Shown one piece after another: positions 34,831 through 43,556 of a stretch of DNA of 64,000 nt. The notes below the pieces were generated by a model. It was not told where the DNA came from. It saw only the letters and a program-made list of their open reading frames with translations, and did no database searches. This DNA comes from Ruania albidiflava DSM 18029 (GTDB lineage Bacteria > Actinomycetota > Actinomycetes > Actinomycetales > Beutenbergiaceae). Numbering within the stretch: position 1 is the first letter of the stretch; each line of letters opens with the position of its first letter. The stretch is taken from NCBI RefSeq assembly GCF_000421225.1, contig NZ_ATWL01000004.1, positions 62,001-126,000 of the forward strand. The letters run 5' to 3'. Both the position numbers and the translations under genes were made by a program.

Positions 34831-36153
34831 TCACCGGCCCGGGCGGTCGTCGCTCGCCCGCAGCCCGCTGCGCCGGATCAGGGTGGCCGTGGCGGTGCCG
34901 GAGAGCACGTAGAAGGTGAGCATCACGACCGAGAGGCTCACCGCCGTCGCACCGACCACACCGAGCAAGGGGGCGGCCAGCGCCCCCGCCAGGCTCATGC
35001 TGGCCGTGAGGAACGCCGCGGCGGTGCCGGCCCGCGCACCGTGCTGCGACAGCGCGATGGACTGGCTGTTCGGGGTGATCAGCTGCTGGCAGGCGAGTGC
35101 GCCCCAGATCGGGAGCAGCAGTCCCCACATGCCGCCGGTGCCCGTGGCAGTGAGCACGGTCATCACCGTGCCGCAGGTGATCACCCCGGCCAGACCGAGC
35201 ACCAGGACCCCACCGGTGCTCAGCCGGCGCAGCAGGACTGGGTTCACCTGGCTCATCCCGATCATCCCGATCGTGCCGGCGGAGAAGAGGAACCCGAACT
35301 CACCGGGCGCCAGCCCGAACCCGTCCTGCAGGATGAAGCTCATCCCGGACACGTAGGAGAACGACGCGGAGAACATCAGCGCCTGGGTGAGCAGCGCACC
35401 CATGTAGATGCGGTCCCGCAGCAGCCTGCCGACGGTCCCGAGCATCACCCGGGGCCGTGCGGGGATACGAGCCTCGACGGCGAGGGTCTCCGGCAGCGCC
35501 CACGCGCAGGCGCTCACCACGGTCAGCGACGTGCCGGCCAGCACCAGGAAGATGCCCCGCCAGCCGGTGACCGACATCAGGAACCCGCCGACGGCGGGCG
35601 CCAGCACCGGGGCGATCCCGGTGATCAGCATGAGCCGGGAGAACATCGTGGAGGCGCCCCGACCGGTGAACAGGTCTCGGACGATCGCCATCGCCGTGAT
35701 CGCACCCGCCGCCGCCCCGAATCCTTGCAGCACGCGCAGCGCCAGCAGCACCTCGATGGAGGGCGAGGCGATCATCGCCAGTGAGGACAGCACGTGCACG
35801 CTCACCCCCACCAGCACCGGCCGTCGGCGTCCCAGGGTGTCCGAGAGGGGGCCGATCACCAGCTGTCCGGTGGCCATGCCCAGCAGCGACCCGGTGAGCG
35901 TGGCCTGGACCCCGGCGGTGGAGGCATCGAACTCCACCGCCAACGCCGGCAGTGCAGGCAGGTACATGTCGACCGTGGCCGGGCCGAGACCGGTCATGAT
36001 GCCCAGCAGCAGCATCACCCGGAGCCGCTGCCGCCGGGACAGCTCAGGTCCGCGTTGGAGCAATGGTGGGCGGGGCGTCGGTAGCCTGCGGGAACGGCGG
36101 TCTCTCCGCCCCAGCCTGCGCGCATGCCGGCGCGCCGAGGAGGCGGGGGCCAT
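34831..36153 (-). CDS. MFS multidrug efflux transporter, Bcr/CflA type
   Basis: Proton-driven drug:H+ antiporter of 440 residues with twelve predicted helices. Family motifs include DMYLPALPALA at the first helix, GPLSDTLGRRRPVL (MFS motif A) and GFGAAAGAITAMAIVRD (motif C-like region). The first ~42 residues are an Arg-rich extension not usual for the family, and the true start may be a later non-ATG codon. It is divergent from another MFS gene, with 139 bp between them that must hold both promoters. No pathway can be assigned. Confidence 0.88.
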   Translation of the reverse strand: MAPASSARRHARRLGRRDRRSRRLPTPRPPLLQRGPELSRRQRLRVMLLLGIMTGLGPATVDMYLPALPALAVEFDASTAGVQATLTGSLLGMATGQLVIGPLSDTLGRRRPVLVGVSVHVLSSLAMIASPSIEVLLALRVLQGFGAAAGAITAMAIVRDLFTGRGASTMFSRLMLITGIAPVLAPAVGGFLMSVTGWRGIFLVLAGTSLTVVSACAWALPETLAVEARIPARPRVMLGTVGRLLRDRIYMGALLTQALMFSASFSYVSGMSFILQDGFGLAPGEFGFLFSAGTIGMIGMSQVNPVLLRRLSTGGVLVLGLAGVITCGTVMTVLTATGTGGMWGLLLPIWGALACQQLITPNSQSIALSQHGARAGTAAAFLTASMSLAGALAAPLLGVVGATAVSLSVVMLTFYVLSGTATATLIRRSGLRASDDRPGR

Positions 36154-36292
36154 GGTCCGGAGTATGCCAGCGCCCGCGGACAGGACGAAAACGACTGTGC
36201 AGCCGGCGGGCGCTGCTCGTGGCGCAGGCGTGGATGCTGGCGATCAGGGCGCCGCGGGGCGACCACCTCCCCGAGGCTGACAGAATCGCTGG

Positions 36293-37447
36293 ATGAGCAG
36301 CGGTGGGAGCACTGGGCAGCGGCCCGCACAGTACCGACGGCTCGGCGGACTCACCTGGGCACACTTCCTCAACGACGGCGCCTCCAACTACCTGCCCGGC
36401 GTGCTCCCGGCGGTGCTGGTCACGATCGGTCAGCCGGTGCAGATGGCGGCGGTACTGGTGACGGCGCTGACGATCGGGCAGGCCCTGCAACCGGTCGCCG
36501 GACGGATCGCCGACCGGCTCGGTGGCAAGGCCCTGGTGGTGCTCGGTCTGGCGCTGGCCTCGGTGGGCGGCGGGCTGATCGGAGTGGTGCGCTCCACCGC
36601 GCTGCTGATCGTGTTGCTGGTACTGATCGGCGTGGGCAACGCGTTCTTCCACCCACAGGCAATCGCCAGCGTGCGGCAGCTGTTCAGCGGGCGGCAGGGC
36701 CTGCTCACCTCCGCCTTCCTGGTCGGCGGGGAACTGGGCCGCGGCCTGTGGCCGACGATCGCGAGCGTGATCGTGGCTCACCTGGGCCTGACCTACCTGT
36801 GGGTGGTGGCGGTGCCGGGGCTGGTGACGTTGCCGTTCCTGCTCCGCTGGCTGCCCGCGCTGCCGCCGAAGCCGCAGCAGGGCCCGGCGATCCGGCTCAG
36901 CGTGCACGCCCGGCCGATGAGCCTGCTGATCGCCTACCAGAGCCTGCGGATGGTGGGGATCTACGCGTTCGCCACATTTGTGCCGGTGCTGTGGGACCAG
37001 CGCGGCTACTCGCTGGTCACCGGAGCGTCGCTGATCACCACGATGATGACCGTGGGCGTGGTAGGAAACCTGTCCGGCGGTTACCTCACCGACCGGATCG
37101 GCACCCGTGCCACGCTGCTGATCTCCGCGGTCGGCACCGGGCTGCTCATCGTGCCGACCGCCTACCTGACGGGTCCCGGTGTGTGGGTGGTCTCCGGGCT
37201 GCTCGGGGTGATGATGTTCCTCACCGCCTCCACCACGGTGCTGCTTGGGCAGGAGATCTTCGCCGAGAACCCGTCGATGGGTTCAGGGATCGCGATCGGA
37301 CTGGCCAACGGCATCGGGGCGGTGCTGGTGCTGGGTGTCGGCGCGTGGGTGGGCGACTCGGTGGTGCCGGTGTTCTGGGTGCTTGGCGTGCTCAGCCTCG
37401 CCTCGGCCGGTCTGGTGCCACTGTTCGATCGGCGGCTGCTGCGCTGA
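36293..37447 (+). CDS. MFS transporter, fosmidomycin-resistance (Fsr)-like
   Basis: Major facilitator protein of 384 residues with about eleven to twelve helices. HFLNDGASNYLPGVLPAV and the FFHPQAIASVRQL segment resemble the Fsr subgroup, and GRIADRLGGK is the MFS motif A. Overall length and the compact loops fit Fsr-like exporters. The substrate is not known. It is transcribed away from the Bcr-type pump and ends 86 bp before the convergent RelA/SpoT-domain gene. Confidence 0.87.
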   Translation: MSSGGSTGQRPAQYRRLGGLTWAHFLNDGASNYLPGVLPAVLVTIGQPVQMAAVLVTALTIGQALQPVAGRIADRLGGKALVVLGLALASVGGGLIGVVRSTALLIVLLVLIGVGNAFFHPQAIASVRQLFSGRQGLLTSAFLVGGELGRGLWPTIASVIVAHLGLTYLWVVAVPGLVTLPFLLRWLPALPPKPQQGPAIRLSVHARPMSLLIAYQSLRMVGIYAFATFVPVLWDQRGYSLVTGASLITTMMTVGVVGNLSGGYLTDRIGTRATLLISAVGTGLLIVPTAYLTGPGVWVVSGLLGVMMFLTASTTVLLGQEIFAENPSMGSGIAIGLANGIGAVLVLGVGAWVGDSVVPVFWVLGVLSLASAGLVPLFDRRLLR

Positions 37448-37487
37448 CCCCACTGCCGCCACCCCATCCTCGAAAGTCAATAGAACC

Positions 37488-37503
37488 CGGGCACCGGTGC
37501 CCG
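37488..37503. terminator. palindrome between convergent genes, possible bidirectional terminator
   Basis: CGGGCACCGGTGCCCG is a perfect 16-bp palindrome midway between the stop codons of the MFS gene and the RelA/SpoT-domain gene. There is no T run on either side. Confidence 0.45.
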
Positions 37504-37533
37504 ATCCTCAGTGACCTTCTCCGACCGGTGTGG

Positions 37534-38625
37534 TCAGCGCTTCCTGCCGGCATTCGACACCGGGAGCTTGCCCCGGAGTCGGTCATAACGCCACTCCAGC
37601 TGCTGGCTGCGTCGCGGGACGTTCCCGAGCGCACCGGTGGCCGCGATGTACTCCTCGCCGAACCGGGCGAGCAACGTGTCATCCAGCCGGCGCACCCGGG
37701 TCACCGCTGTGGCCGTGTCCATCAGGCGGCGTACCTGGTCGCTGTCGACGCCCTCCAGCGCACGAGCCAGTGCCTCGATCGAGGACAGTCCGCACGCGTC
37801 GATGAGCTCGCAGGCGAACTGCATGCCCTTCGCGCTGGCCTCGCCGTCATCAGGGAACCGCTCGGCGAGGTAGGTACGCAGCGGTGCCGGCTGCACGGGG
37901 GTCTGGCGCCCGGTGGGCGGGCCGGCCGGATCGCCGCTGGGCGGCGCAGCCTCCTCGAGGGCCGCCGGAGGAGAGGACGGCGCGGTCGGGTTGGCCAGCA
38001 CGCGGTCGATCGCCACGAACAGCTCGTCCAACGCTCGACGGGCGTCAGACGCCGCACCGAACAGCTGGTCGACGGTCGCGCGGTCGTGGTCGCTGATCGC
38101 CTGGTATGGCTGGCCCTTGTACCGCCGTGCGTGCTCGAACTCCGCCCAGGAGTGCGCCGCTACTGTCCGGAGCTGGATCTCCAGCCCTCCGAACGTGTCG
38201 AAGTACTGCGCGAGCCTGCCGCCGGCGATCAGCCATCCGGGTTCGACCCCTGCCCGCTCCCCGGTCACCACCAGGTGGCTGCAGTCGTAGCCCCGGCGGC
38301 TCTGGGGCTTGGCAGCACCGGGATTGTGGTTCTCCGCGATCTGGAACCGGTCGACCAGCAGTCTCTCGGCGCGGTCCCGATCGGTCAGCGAGTAGGTGAT
38401 GATCCGCACCGCCACAGTGTCCGTGACGTCCTGGAGCGGGTCGGTGTACTGCTTGCGGCGGCACTTCTCCTGGAAGGACTCGATCTTCTTGGCGCGCGCA
38501 TCGACTGCGTGCGCGCTGATCGCCGCCTCCGCGAGCAGTCGTTCGAGGTAGTGCTCCACCTCTTGTGCCGCCTGCGGGAGCCAGTCCCAGATCGTGACGT
38601 CGACAGTGGCCGCTGACTCCCCCAT
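37534..38625 (-). CDS. standalone RelA/SpoT-domain nucleotidyltransferase with C-terminal extension
   Basis: Predicted (p)ppGpp synthetase or RelA/SpoT-fold toxin, 363 residues, no HD hydrolase, TGS or ACT domain. The synthetase domain (about 20-190) keeps key elements: RAKKIESFQEK (44-54), DVTDTVAVRII with D66/D69, GYDCSH with the stacking Tyr113 and His117, and EIQLRTVAAHSWAEFEH (149-165) with Glu149, Arg153, His158 and Glu162. A Pro/Ala linker (about 218-250) leads to a helical C-terminal domain of ~110 residues of unknown role. AAGGGGAG lies close to the ATG. Small alarmone synthetases are usually ~200-260 residues, so the extension is distinctive. It could bear an antitoxin-like or regulatory function (inference). 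No separate antitoxin gene is visible. Confidence 0.85.
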   Translation of the reverse strand: MGESAATVDVTIWDWLPQAAQEVEHYLERLLAEAAISAHAVDARAKKIESFQEKCRRKQYTDPLQDVTDTVAVRIITYSLTDRDRAERLLVDRFQIAENHNPGAAKPQSRRGYDCSHLVVTGERAGVEPGWLIAGGRLAQYFDTFGGLEIQLRTVAAHSWAEFEHARRYKGQPYQAISDHDRATVDQLFGAASDARRALDELFVAIDRVLANPTAPSSPPAALEEAAPPSGDPAGPPTGRQTPVQPAPLRTYLAERFPDDGEASAKGMQFACELIDACGLSSIEALARALEGVDSDQVRRLMDTATAVTRVRRLDDTLLARFGEEYIAATGALGNVPRRSQQLEWRYDRLRGKLPVSNAGRKR

Positions 38626-38758
38626 TGCTCCCCTTCGCGCTCTCCCTCACGGTGCGTTCCCACTGTAGGACTTCTCGCGGGCGCGGTCAGGAGAACTAGG
38701 GCACCGGTGACCACTGCCCGGTGGCCCTGTGCCCGGCAGCCCACCGGGGGAGCGAGGG

Positions 38759-39892
38759 TCAGCGACGTTCCAGCAGCACGAGAGTCTCGAAGTGCCCGGT
38801 CTGCGGGAACATGTCCAGCACCTGTCCGCGCACCGGGCGCAGGGACCGCATCCGCGCCAGGTCGCGGCCGAGGGAGTCCACGTTGCAGCTGGAGTACAGC
38901 ACGTGCTGCACCCCGGACTGCTCCAGGTGGCTGGCGAGCTTCTCGCCGATCCCTCGGCGGGGCGGGTTCACCACCACCAGGTCTGCCACGTCACCCGATC
39001 GGGTGGCCAGGTGCGTGGCATCGCCGACGGCGAAGCTCACCTGGCCCTCCAGTCCCGCCTGGGCAGCGCTGCACCGGGCGCTGGCGACCGCCTGTGCACT
39101 GATCTCGAACCCGGTCACCTGCCGGCCAGGTCCGGCCAGGTGCAGCGCAAAGCCACCGACACCGCAGTACAGGTCCCACACAGTGCGCACCGGGAGGGCG
39201 CGGGTCCAGGAGACCGCCTGCCGGTACAACGCTGCCGCCACAGCAGTGTTCGTCTGGAAGAAGCTCTGCGGCCGCAGGTGCAGGCACAGCCCGTTCAGCT
39301 CCAGCGGTAGCGCGGAGGACCCGGTGAGCAGGATCTCCTGCTCCCCCTCGATCACCGCCGCGGGCGCTGGCTGCAGGTTCACCGAGGCGACCACCAGCTG
39401 CGGCAGTGCGGCACGCAGTGCCCGCAGGTGCTTGCGGATCCGGGGCAGCGCCTCTGTGGAGCGGAGCACGAACCGGACCATCAGCTCCCCGGTGGGGGAC
39501 GCCGTCACCAGCACGTACTTGAGCTCTCCGCGGCGGGAGGAGACCTGGTACGGGGTGAGCTGCGCCGTCGTGATGAACTCCGAGAGGCGCGTGAGCGCCG
39601 CGACGATCGGCTCCTCGTGCAGGCTGCACCCACGCAGGTCCACTCCGGCCCGACCGGGGCCAAGGATGCCGAGGGTGGGGTGCGCCACAGTACCGCCGAC
39701 CACCATCTTCGCCTTGTTCCGGAAACCGGACTCGGCGGAGGCGACCGGGGCAGCCCAGTCCAGGTCCGCACCCGCTGCGGCCGCCACCACTGCTCGGGCG
39801 CGGGAGTCCTTGTCCGCCAGCTGGACGGCATATCGGGTCTCGATGAGGGTGCACGAACGGCAGCGGTGGCTGTCGTAGTACCCACAGTGCAC
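38759..39892 (-). CDS. rlmC: 23S rRNA (uracil-C5)-methyltransferase, RlmC/RumB type
   Basis: Methylates a conserved uridine of 23S rRNA (U747 in E. coli numbering) using SAM. It has 377 residues from a GTG that gives the family N-terminus. Fe-S cluster cysteines are C3, C11 and C14 (HCGYYDSHRCRSC), with a fourth in DLRGCSLHE. The SAM-binding DLYCGVGGFALH, the NPPRRG motif and the catalytic Cys in YSSCN are all present. The lack of an N-terminal TRAM domain separates it from RlmD. It is a single gene with no operon partner. Confidence 0.93.
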   Translation of the reverse strand: MHCGYYDSHRCRSCTLIETRYAVQLADKDSRARAVVAAAAGADLDWAAPVASAESGFRNKAKMVVGGTVAHPTLGILGPGRAGVDLRGCSLHEEPIVAALTRLSEFITTAQLTPYQVSSRRGELKYVLVTASPTGELMVRFVLRSTEALPRIRKHLRALRAALPQLVVASVNLQPAPAAVIEGEQEILLTGSSALPLELNGLCLHLRPQSFFQTNTAVAAALYRQAVSWTRALPVRTVWDLYCGVGGFALHLAGPGRQVTGFEISAQAVASARCSAAQAGLEGQVSFAVGDATHLATRSGDVADLVVVNPPRRGIGEKLASHLEQSGVQHVLYSSCNVDSLGRDLARMRSLRPVRGQVLDMFPQTGHFETLVLLERR

Positions 39893-40009
39893 CCGCAGAG
39901 CCTACGCTTGCCGGTCATCGGCAGGACACCGGGCCCTCCGGCCGGGAGAATCGTGCCTGAGGCAGGGGCCGGTGCCGGCCTGGCGACGACCGATCGGATG
40001 GTGCAGCTG

Positions 40010-40822
40010 ATGGAACTCACAGTCGGTTTCGACGACACCGCGCAGAGCCGGGACGCGCTGGACCTGGGCGTGGTGCTGGCGCAGGCGTTCGACCGCACCC
40101 TGACGGTCGCCTCGGTCTTCCCCGGGGACGACCGCGGCATGCTGTACGCCGCACAGGACAGCCAGTGGGTGGCCCAGGTGCGGGCGGTCGCCGAGCAGAA
40201 GCTGGACGTGGCACGCGACCTGGTGGGCGGCCGCATCGACATGGACACGATCACCCTCGGCCCCGGGTCGGCGGCGCGGATGCTGTACGAGTACGCCGAG
40301 TCCGAGAAGCCGCGCGCGATCGTGCTGGGCTCTAGCTCGCGTGCCTCCTTCGGGCGGGTCTCCCCAGGCAGCACTGTGGAGCGGCTGCTGCACGGGGTCG
40401 CCTGCCCGGTGGTGGTCGCCCCGAAGGGGTATGCCGGTCGCACCGAGCTGATCGGCCCGGTCGTGGTCGCCTACGACGGCTCCCCGGAGTCGGAGCATGC
40501 CGTGCAGTTCGCCGCCGGGCTGGCCGCCCGGTCCGGTCGGACGGTGCGGGTGGTGGCAGTGGCTGACGGCGGGATGCGCTCCGGTCTGGAGGACCAGGTG
40601 GTGGACGTGGCGGACCAGCTGGACGTCCCCGCGACCGGTGAGGTGCTGCCCGTGCGGCGCAGTGTGGCCGCGGTGCTGGCCGACCTGCCAGGAGAACGGC
40701 CCAGCATGCTGGTCTGCGGCTCCCGCGGGTACGGGCCGGTGCGGCAGGTGTTCCTCGGCTCGGTCTCTGTGCTGGTGGTCCGCTCGGCCGCCTACCCCGT
40801 GGTCGTGGTACCGCGGCCCTGA
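40010..40822 (+). CDS. universal stress protein, tandem Usp domains, copy 1
   Basis: Cytoplasmic stress protein of 270 residues with two Usp domains (about 1-140 and 141-270). Each has the ATP-binding pattern G-x2-G-x9-G-S/T, seen as GSSSRASFGRVSPGST in the first and GSRGYGPVRQVFLGS in the second. The ATG at 40010 is chosen over one at 39998 because the neighbouring paralogue starts at the equivalent place, and both starts follow the same leader, CGATCGGATGGT. The exact signal sensed is unknown. Usp proteins often respond to hypoxia or energy stress. Confidence 0.9.
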   Translation: MELTVGFDDTAQSRDALDLGVVLAQAFDRTLTVASVFPGDDRGMLYAAQDSQWVAQVRAVAEQKLDVARDLVGGRIDMDTITLGPGSAARMLYEYAESEKPRAIVLGSSSRASFGRVSPGSTVERLLHGVACPVVVAPKGYAGRTELIGPVVVAYDGSPESEHAVQFAAGLAARSGRTVRVVAVADGGMRSGLEDQVVDVADQLDVPATGEVLPVRRSVAAVLADLPGERPSMLVCGSRGYGPVRQVFLGSVSVLVVRSAAYPVVVVPRP

Positions 40823-40843
40823 ATCGATCGGATGGTCTGACTG

Positions 40844-41656
40844 ATGACGCTCACTGTGGGTTTCGACGACACCGAGCAGGGCCGGGACGCCCTGGCCCTC
40901 GGCCTGGAGCTGGCGACTGCCCTGCACGAGTCGGTGCAGGTCGTGGTGGCCTACCCCGGTGCCGCCGAGGGCATGCTGCCCGCTGCGCAGGACGTGGGCT
41001 GGCTCGACAGTGCCCGGGCGGAGGCGGACCGGAAGCTGGAGGTGGCGCGTGAGCTGGTCAGCGGCCGGGTGGAGACCACCATGCTGGCCCTCGGGCCCGG
41101 GCGGGCCTCCCGGGTGCTGCTCGAGCACCTGGAGGCGCAGACGCCGCGGGTGGTCGTGCTCGGCGCCAGTGCGAGCGCAACGCTGGGACGGGTGTCCCTG
41201 GGCAGCACGGTGGAACGCGTGCTGGACGGTGCGGCCTGCCCGGTGGTGGTCACCCCGAAGGGCTACGCCGCACACGGGTCGCTGGCCGGACCGGTCGCCG
41301 TGGCCTACGACGGCTCCGCCGAGTCGGACGGGGCGGTGCAGCACGCGGCGCGGCTGGCCGAGCAGCTTGGCCGGACGGTGCGGGTGGTCTCGGTCGCCGA
41401 CGGGTCGTTGCCCTCCACGCAGGCGCTCGCCGTGGGCGACGTGGCCGACCACCTGCCGGTGCCCGCCACTGGCGAGGTGCTGCCGCTGCGGGGCAGCGTG
41501 GCTGCGGTGCTGGCCGACCTGCCGGGGGAACGGCCGAGCATGCTGGTCTGCGGATCACGGGGCCGCGGCCGCGTGCGGCGGGTGTTCCTCGGTTCGGTGT
41601 CAGCCCGGGTGGTGCGCACGGCAGGCTATCCGGTGCTGGTGGTGCCGCGGCCTTGA
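40844..41656 (+). CDS. universal stress protein, tandem Usp domains, copy 2
   Basis: Second Usp-Usp protein, also 270 residues, 21 bp after copy 1 and clearly derived from it by tandem duplication. Both begin with the same core (LTVGFDDT), share CGATCGGATGGT upstream, and align along their length with conserved GST and GS nucleotide-binding loops (TLGRVSLGSTVE; GRVRRVFLGS). Divergence in the middle of each domain suggests the copies are old rather than recent. They probably form homo- or heterodimers. Confidence 0.9.
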   Translation: MTLTVGFDDTEQGRDALALGLELATALHESVQVVVAYPGAAEGMLPAAQDVGWLDSARAEADRKLEVARELVSGRVETTMLALGPGRASRVLLEHLEAQTPRVVVLGASASATLGRVSLGSTVERVLDGAACPVVVTPKGYAAHGSLAGPVAVAYDGSAESDGAVQHAARLAEQLGRTVRVVSVADGSLPSTQALAVGDVADHLPVPATGEVLPLRGSVAAVLADLPGERPSMLVCGSRGRGRVRRVFLGSVSARVVRTAGYPVLVVPRP

Positions 41657-41768
41657 CCTGCGGGTCGCGAGAGAAGTTTCGGTGCGGATGTCGATCTGCG
41701 GTTGTCCCGGGCGACGTCATGGTGAGAGGGCACATCCGGTGCCCTCCTGGACCACAGGAGTGGATGAG

Positions 41769-42209
41769 ATGAAGTACATGCTGATCATGCGCAGCACCCC
41801 GGCCGCAGTCGCCGAGCACGAGAACACCGACTTCGCCGAGGTGCTCACCGCGATGGGCAAGTACAACGAGCAGATGATGAATGCCGGGGTGATGCTGGGC
41901 GGCGAGGGCCTCTCCGATGCTGACGAGGGTGCGGTGGTGAACTTCGACACCGAGGACCCGGTCGTCACCGACGGCCCCTACGGTGAGGTGCACGAGCTGT
42001 TCAACGGATTCTGGATCCTCGAGGTGCCGAGCAAGGCCGAGGCTGTGGAGTGGGCGCGGCGGGCGCCACTTGGTCGCGGCGCGCGCATCGAGGTGCGGCG
42101 CATCCATGAGGAGTCCGACTTCGCGGACTACGCCGACCACGAGTACGTGCAGAAGGAGAAGGGCTGGCGCGCCGAGCAGGCCCAGCGGCGCGCGCAGACC
42201 GCACCGTAG
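41769..42209 (+). CDS. YCII-related (DGPF domain) protein
   Basis: Small ferredoxin-like alpha/beta protein of 146 residues. It has MKYMLIMRS at the start, VTDGPYGEVHELFNGFWILEV with the DGPF-type motif (here DGPY), and an acidic/basic helical tail. AGGAG lies 8 nt before the ATG. It shares its last base with the GTG of an ECF sigma-factor gene (TAGTG). This pairing is the hallmark of ECF42-type systems, in which DGPF proteins are conserved partners of unknown biochemical function. Confidence 0.9.
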   Translation: MKYMLIMRSTPAAVAEHENTDFAEVLTAMGKYNEQMMNAGVMLGGEGLSDADEGAVVNFDTEDPVVTDGPYGEVHELFNGFWILEVPSKAEAVEWARRAPLGRGARIEVRRIHEESDFADYADHEYVQKEKGWRAEQAQRRAQTAP

Positions 42210-43447
42210 TGAGCGAGGAGGTCACTGAACGGATCGCTGCCGTCTGGCGGATCGAGGGCGCCTCGGTGGTCGCCACGCTCACCCGGGTCACCGGGGACGT
42301 GGCGCTCGCCGAGGACCTCGCCAGCGCAGCGGTGCTCGCCGCGCTCGAGCAGTGGCCAGGTGAGGGTGTGCCCCGCAACCCTGGGGCGTGGCTGACCGCT
42401 GTGGCGAAACGGCGGGCGATCGACACCTGGAGACGGGAGGACCGCCGTCGCGAGCGGTACGCCCAGCTTGCCGCTGTGCTGCCCGCGGAGACCGAACCGG
42501 ACTGGGAACCCATTCCCGACGACGTGCTCCGGTTGGTCTTCATCGCCTGCCACCCGGTGCTCTCCCGGCCGGCGCAGGTGGCGTTGACCCTCCGGGTGGT
42601 CGGTGGTCTCGGCACCACTGAGATCGCCCGGATGCTGCTGACATCAGTGCCCACGGTGCAAGCACGGATCACCCGCGCCAAGCGCACGCTGACAGCAGCA
42701 CGGGTGCCGTTCGAGACGCCCGAACCGGCACAGTGGAACGAGCGGCTCGCCGGTGTGCTCGGAGTCGTCTACCTGATCTTCACCGAGGGGTATGCGGCCA
42801 CTGCCGGGCAGCAGGTCGTCCGACCTGACCTCGCGCGAGAGGCGCTCCGGCTCGGTCGAGTGCTTGCCGGTCTGGTGCCCAACGAGCCGGAGGTGCACGC
42901 GTTGGTGGCGCTGATGGAGCTGCAGTCTGCGCGCTTCCCCGCGCGCACCGACGCGACCGGAGCCGCAGTGCTGCTGGAGGACCAGGACCGCCGCCGCTGG
43001 GACCACGGCCAGATCCGCCGCGGGCAGGCCGCGTTGGCCCAGGCAGACCGGTTCGGCAAGGGACGCGGCCGATATGCCCTGCAGGCCGCGATCGCTCAGT
43101 GCCATGCGGTGGCACCGAGTGTGGCGGAGACCGACTGGGAGCAGGTCGTGGTGCTCTATGAGGCCCTGAGCCGTCTGGCGCCGAATCCGGTGGTGGAGCT
43201 GAACCGGGCTGTGGCGGTGGCGATGGCCGGCCGCCCGGCCGATGCGCTGGCACTGGTGGAGGCGGTCGCGGCCTCCGGAGCGCTGCCGACCTCACACCTG
43301 CTGCCCAGCGTGCGTGGGGAGCTGCTCAGCCGCCTCGGTCGCCGGGCCGAGGCTCGTGGCGAGCTGCTCGCCGCCGCTGAGGCCGCCACGAACACCCAGG
43401 TGGCACGCACCCTGCAGGCAAAGGCGGAGGCGCTCGGCTCGCACTGA
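42209..43447 (+). CDS. ECF-family RNA polymerase sigma factor with C-terminal TPR-like extension (ECF42-like)
   Basis: Alternative sigma factor of 412 residues. The sigma2 domain (about 10-80, DVALAEDLASAAVLAALEQWP and WLTAVAKRRAIDTWRRE, shown as its two ends) and sigma4 domain (about 105-165, LRVVGGLGTTEIARML) are followed by a ~240-residue helical region (DUF6596/SigJ-type, with GYAAT and ALAREALRLGRVL-like helices) instead of an anti-sigma partner. This C-terminal domain is thought to control the activity of ECF42 factors. The gene is coupled to the DGPF gene. No promoter motif that it would recognise was identified in the window. Confidence 0.92.
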   Translation: MSEEVTERIAAVWRIEGASVVATLTRVTGDVALAEDLASAAVLAALEQWPGEGVPRNPGAWLTAVAKRRAIDTWRREDRRRERYAQLAAVLPAETEPDWEPIPDDVLRLVFIACHPVLSRPAQVALTLRVVGGLGTTEIARMLLTSVPTVQARITRAKRTLTAARVPFETPEPAQWNERLAGVLGVVYLIFTEGYAATAGQQVVRPDLAREALRLGRVLAGLVPNEPEVHALVALMELQSARFPARTDATGAAVLLEDQDRRRWDHGQIRRGQAALAQADRFGKGRGRYALQAAIAQCHAVAPSVAETDWEQVVVLYEALSRLAPNPVVELNRAVAVAMAGRPADALALVEAVAASGALPTSHLLPSVRGELLSRLGRRAEARGELLAAAEAATNTQVARTLQAKAEALGSH

Positions 43448-43556
43448 CCACCACCCCCACGCCCCAACTGAGGTGCGATCCGGCGCAGGAGCTCACTGTC
43501 AGCTGCCGCGGACACTGGATGGTGCCTCAGTGGTGCGGACCCGCGGGGCGGTGGGA

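Noticed and set aside
36124-38616. 830-codon plus-strand frame across the MFS and RelA/SpoT-domain genes
   Set aside because: It spans two genes of opposite direction, has an Arg/Ala-biased composition and carries no recognisable domain.
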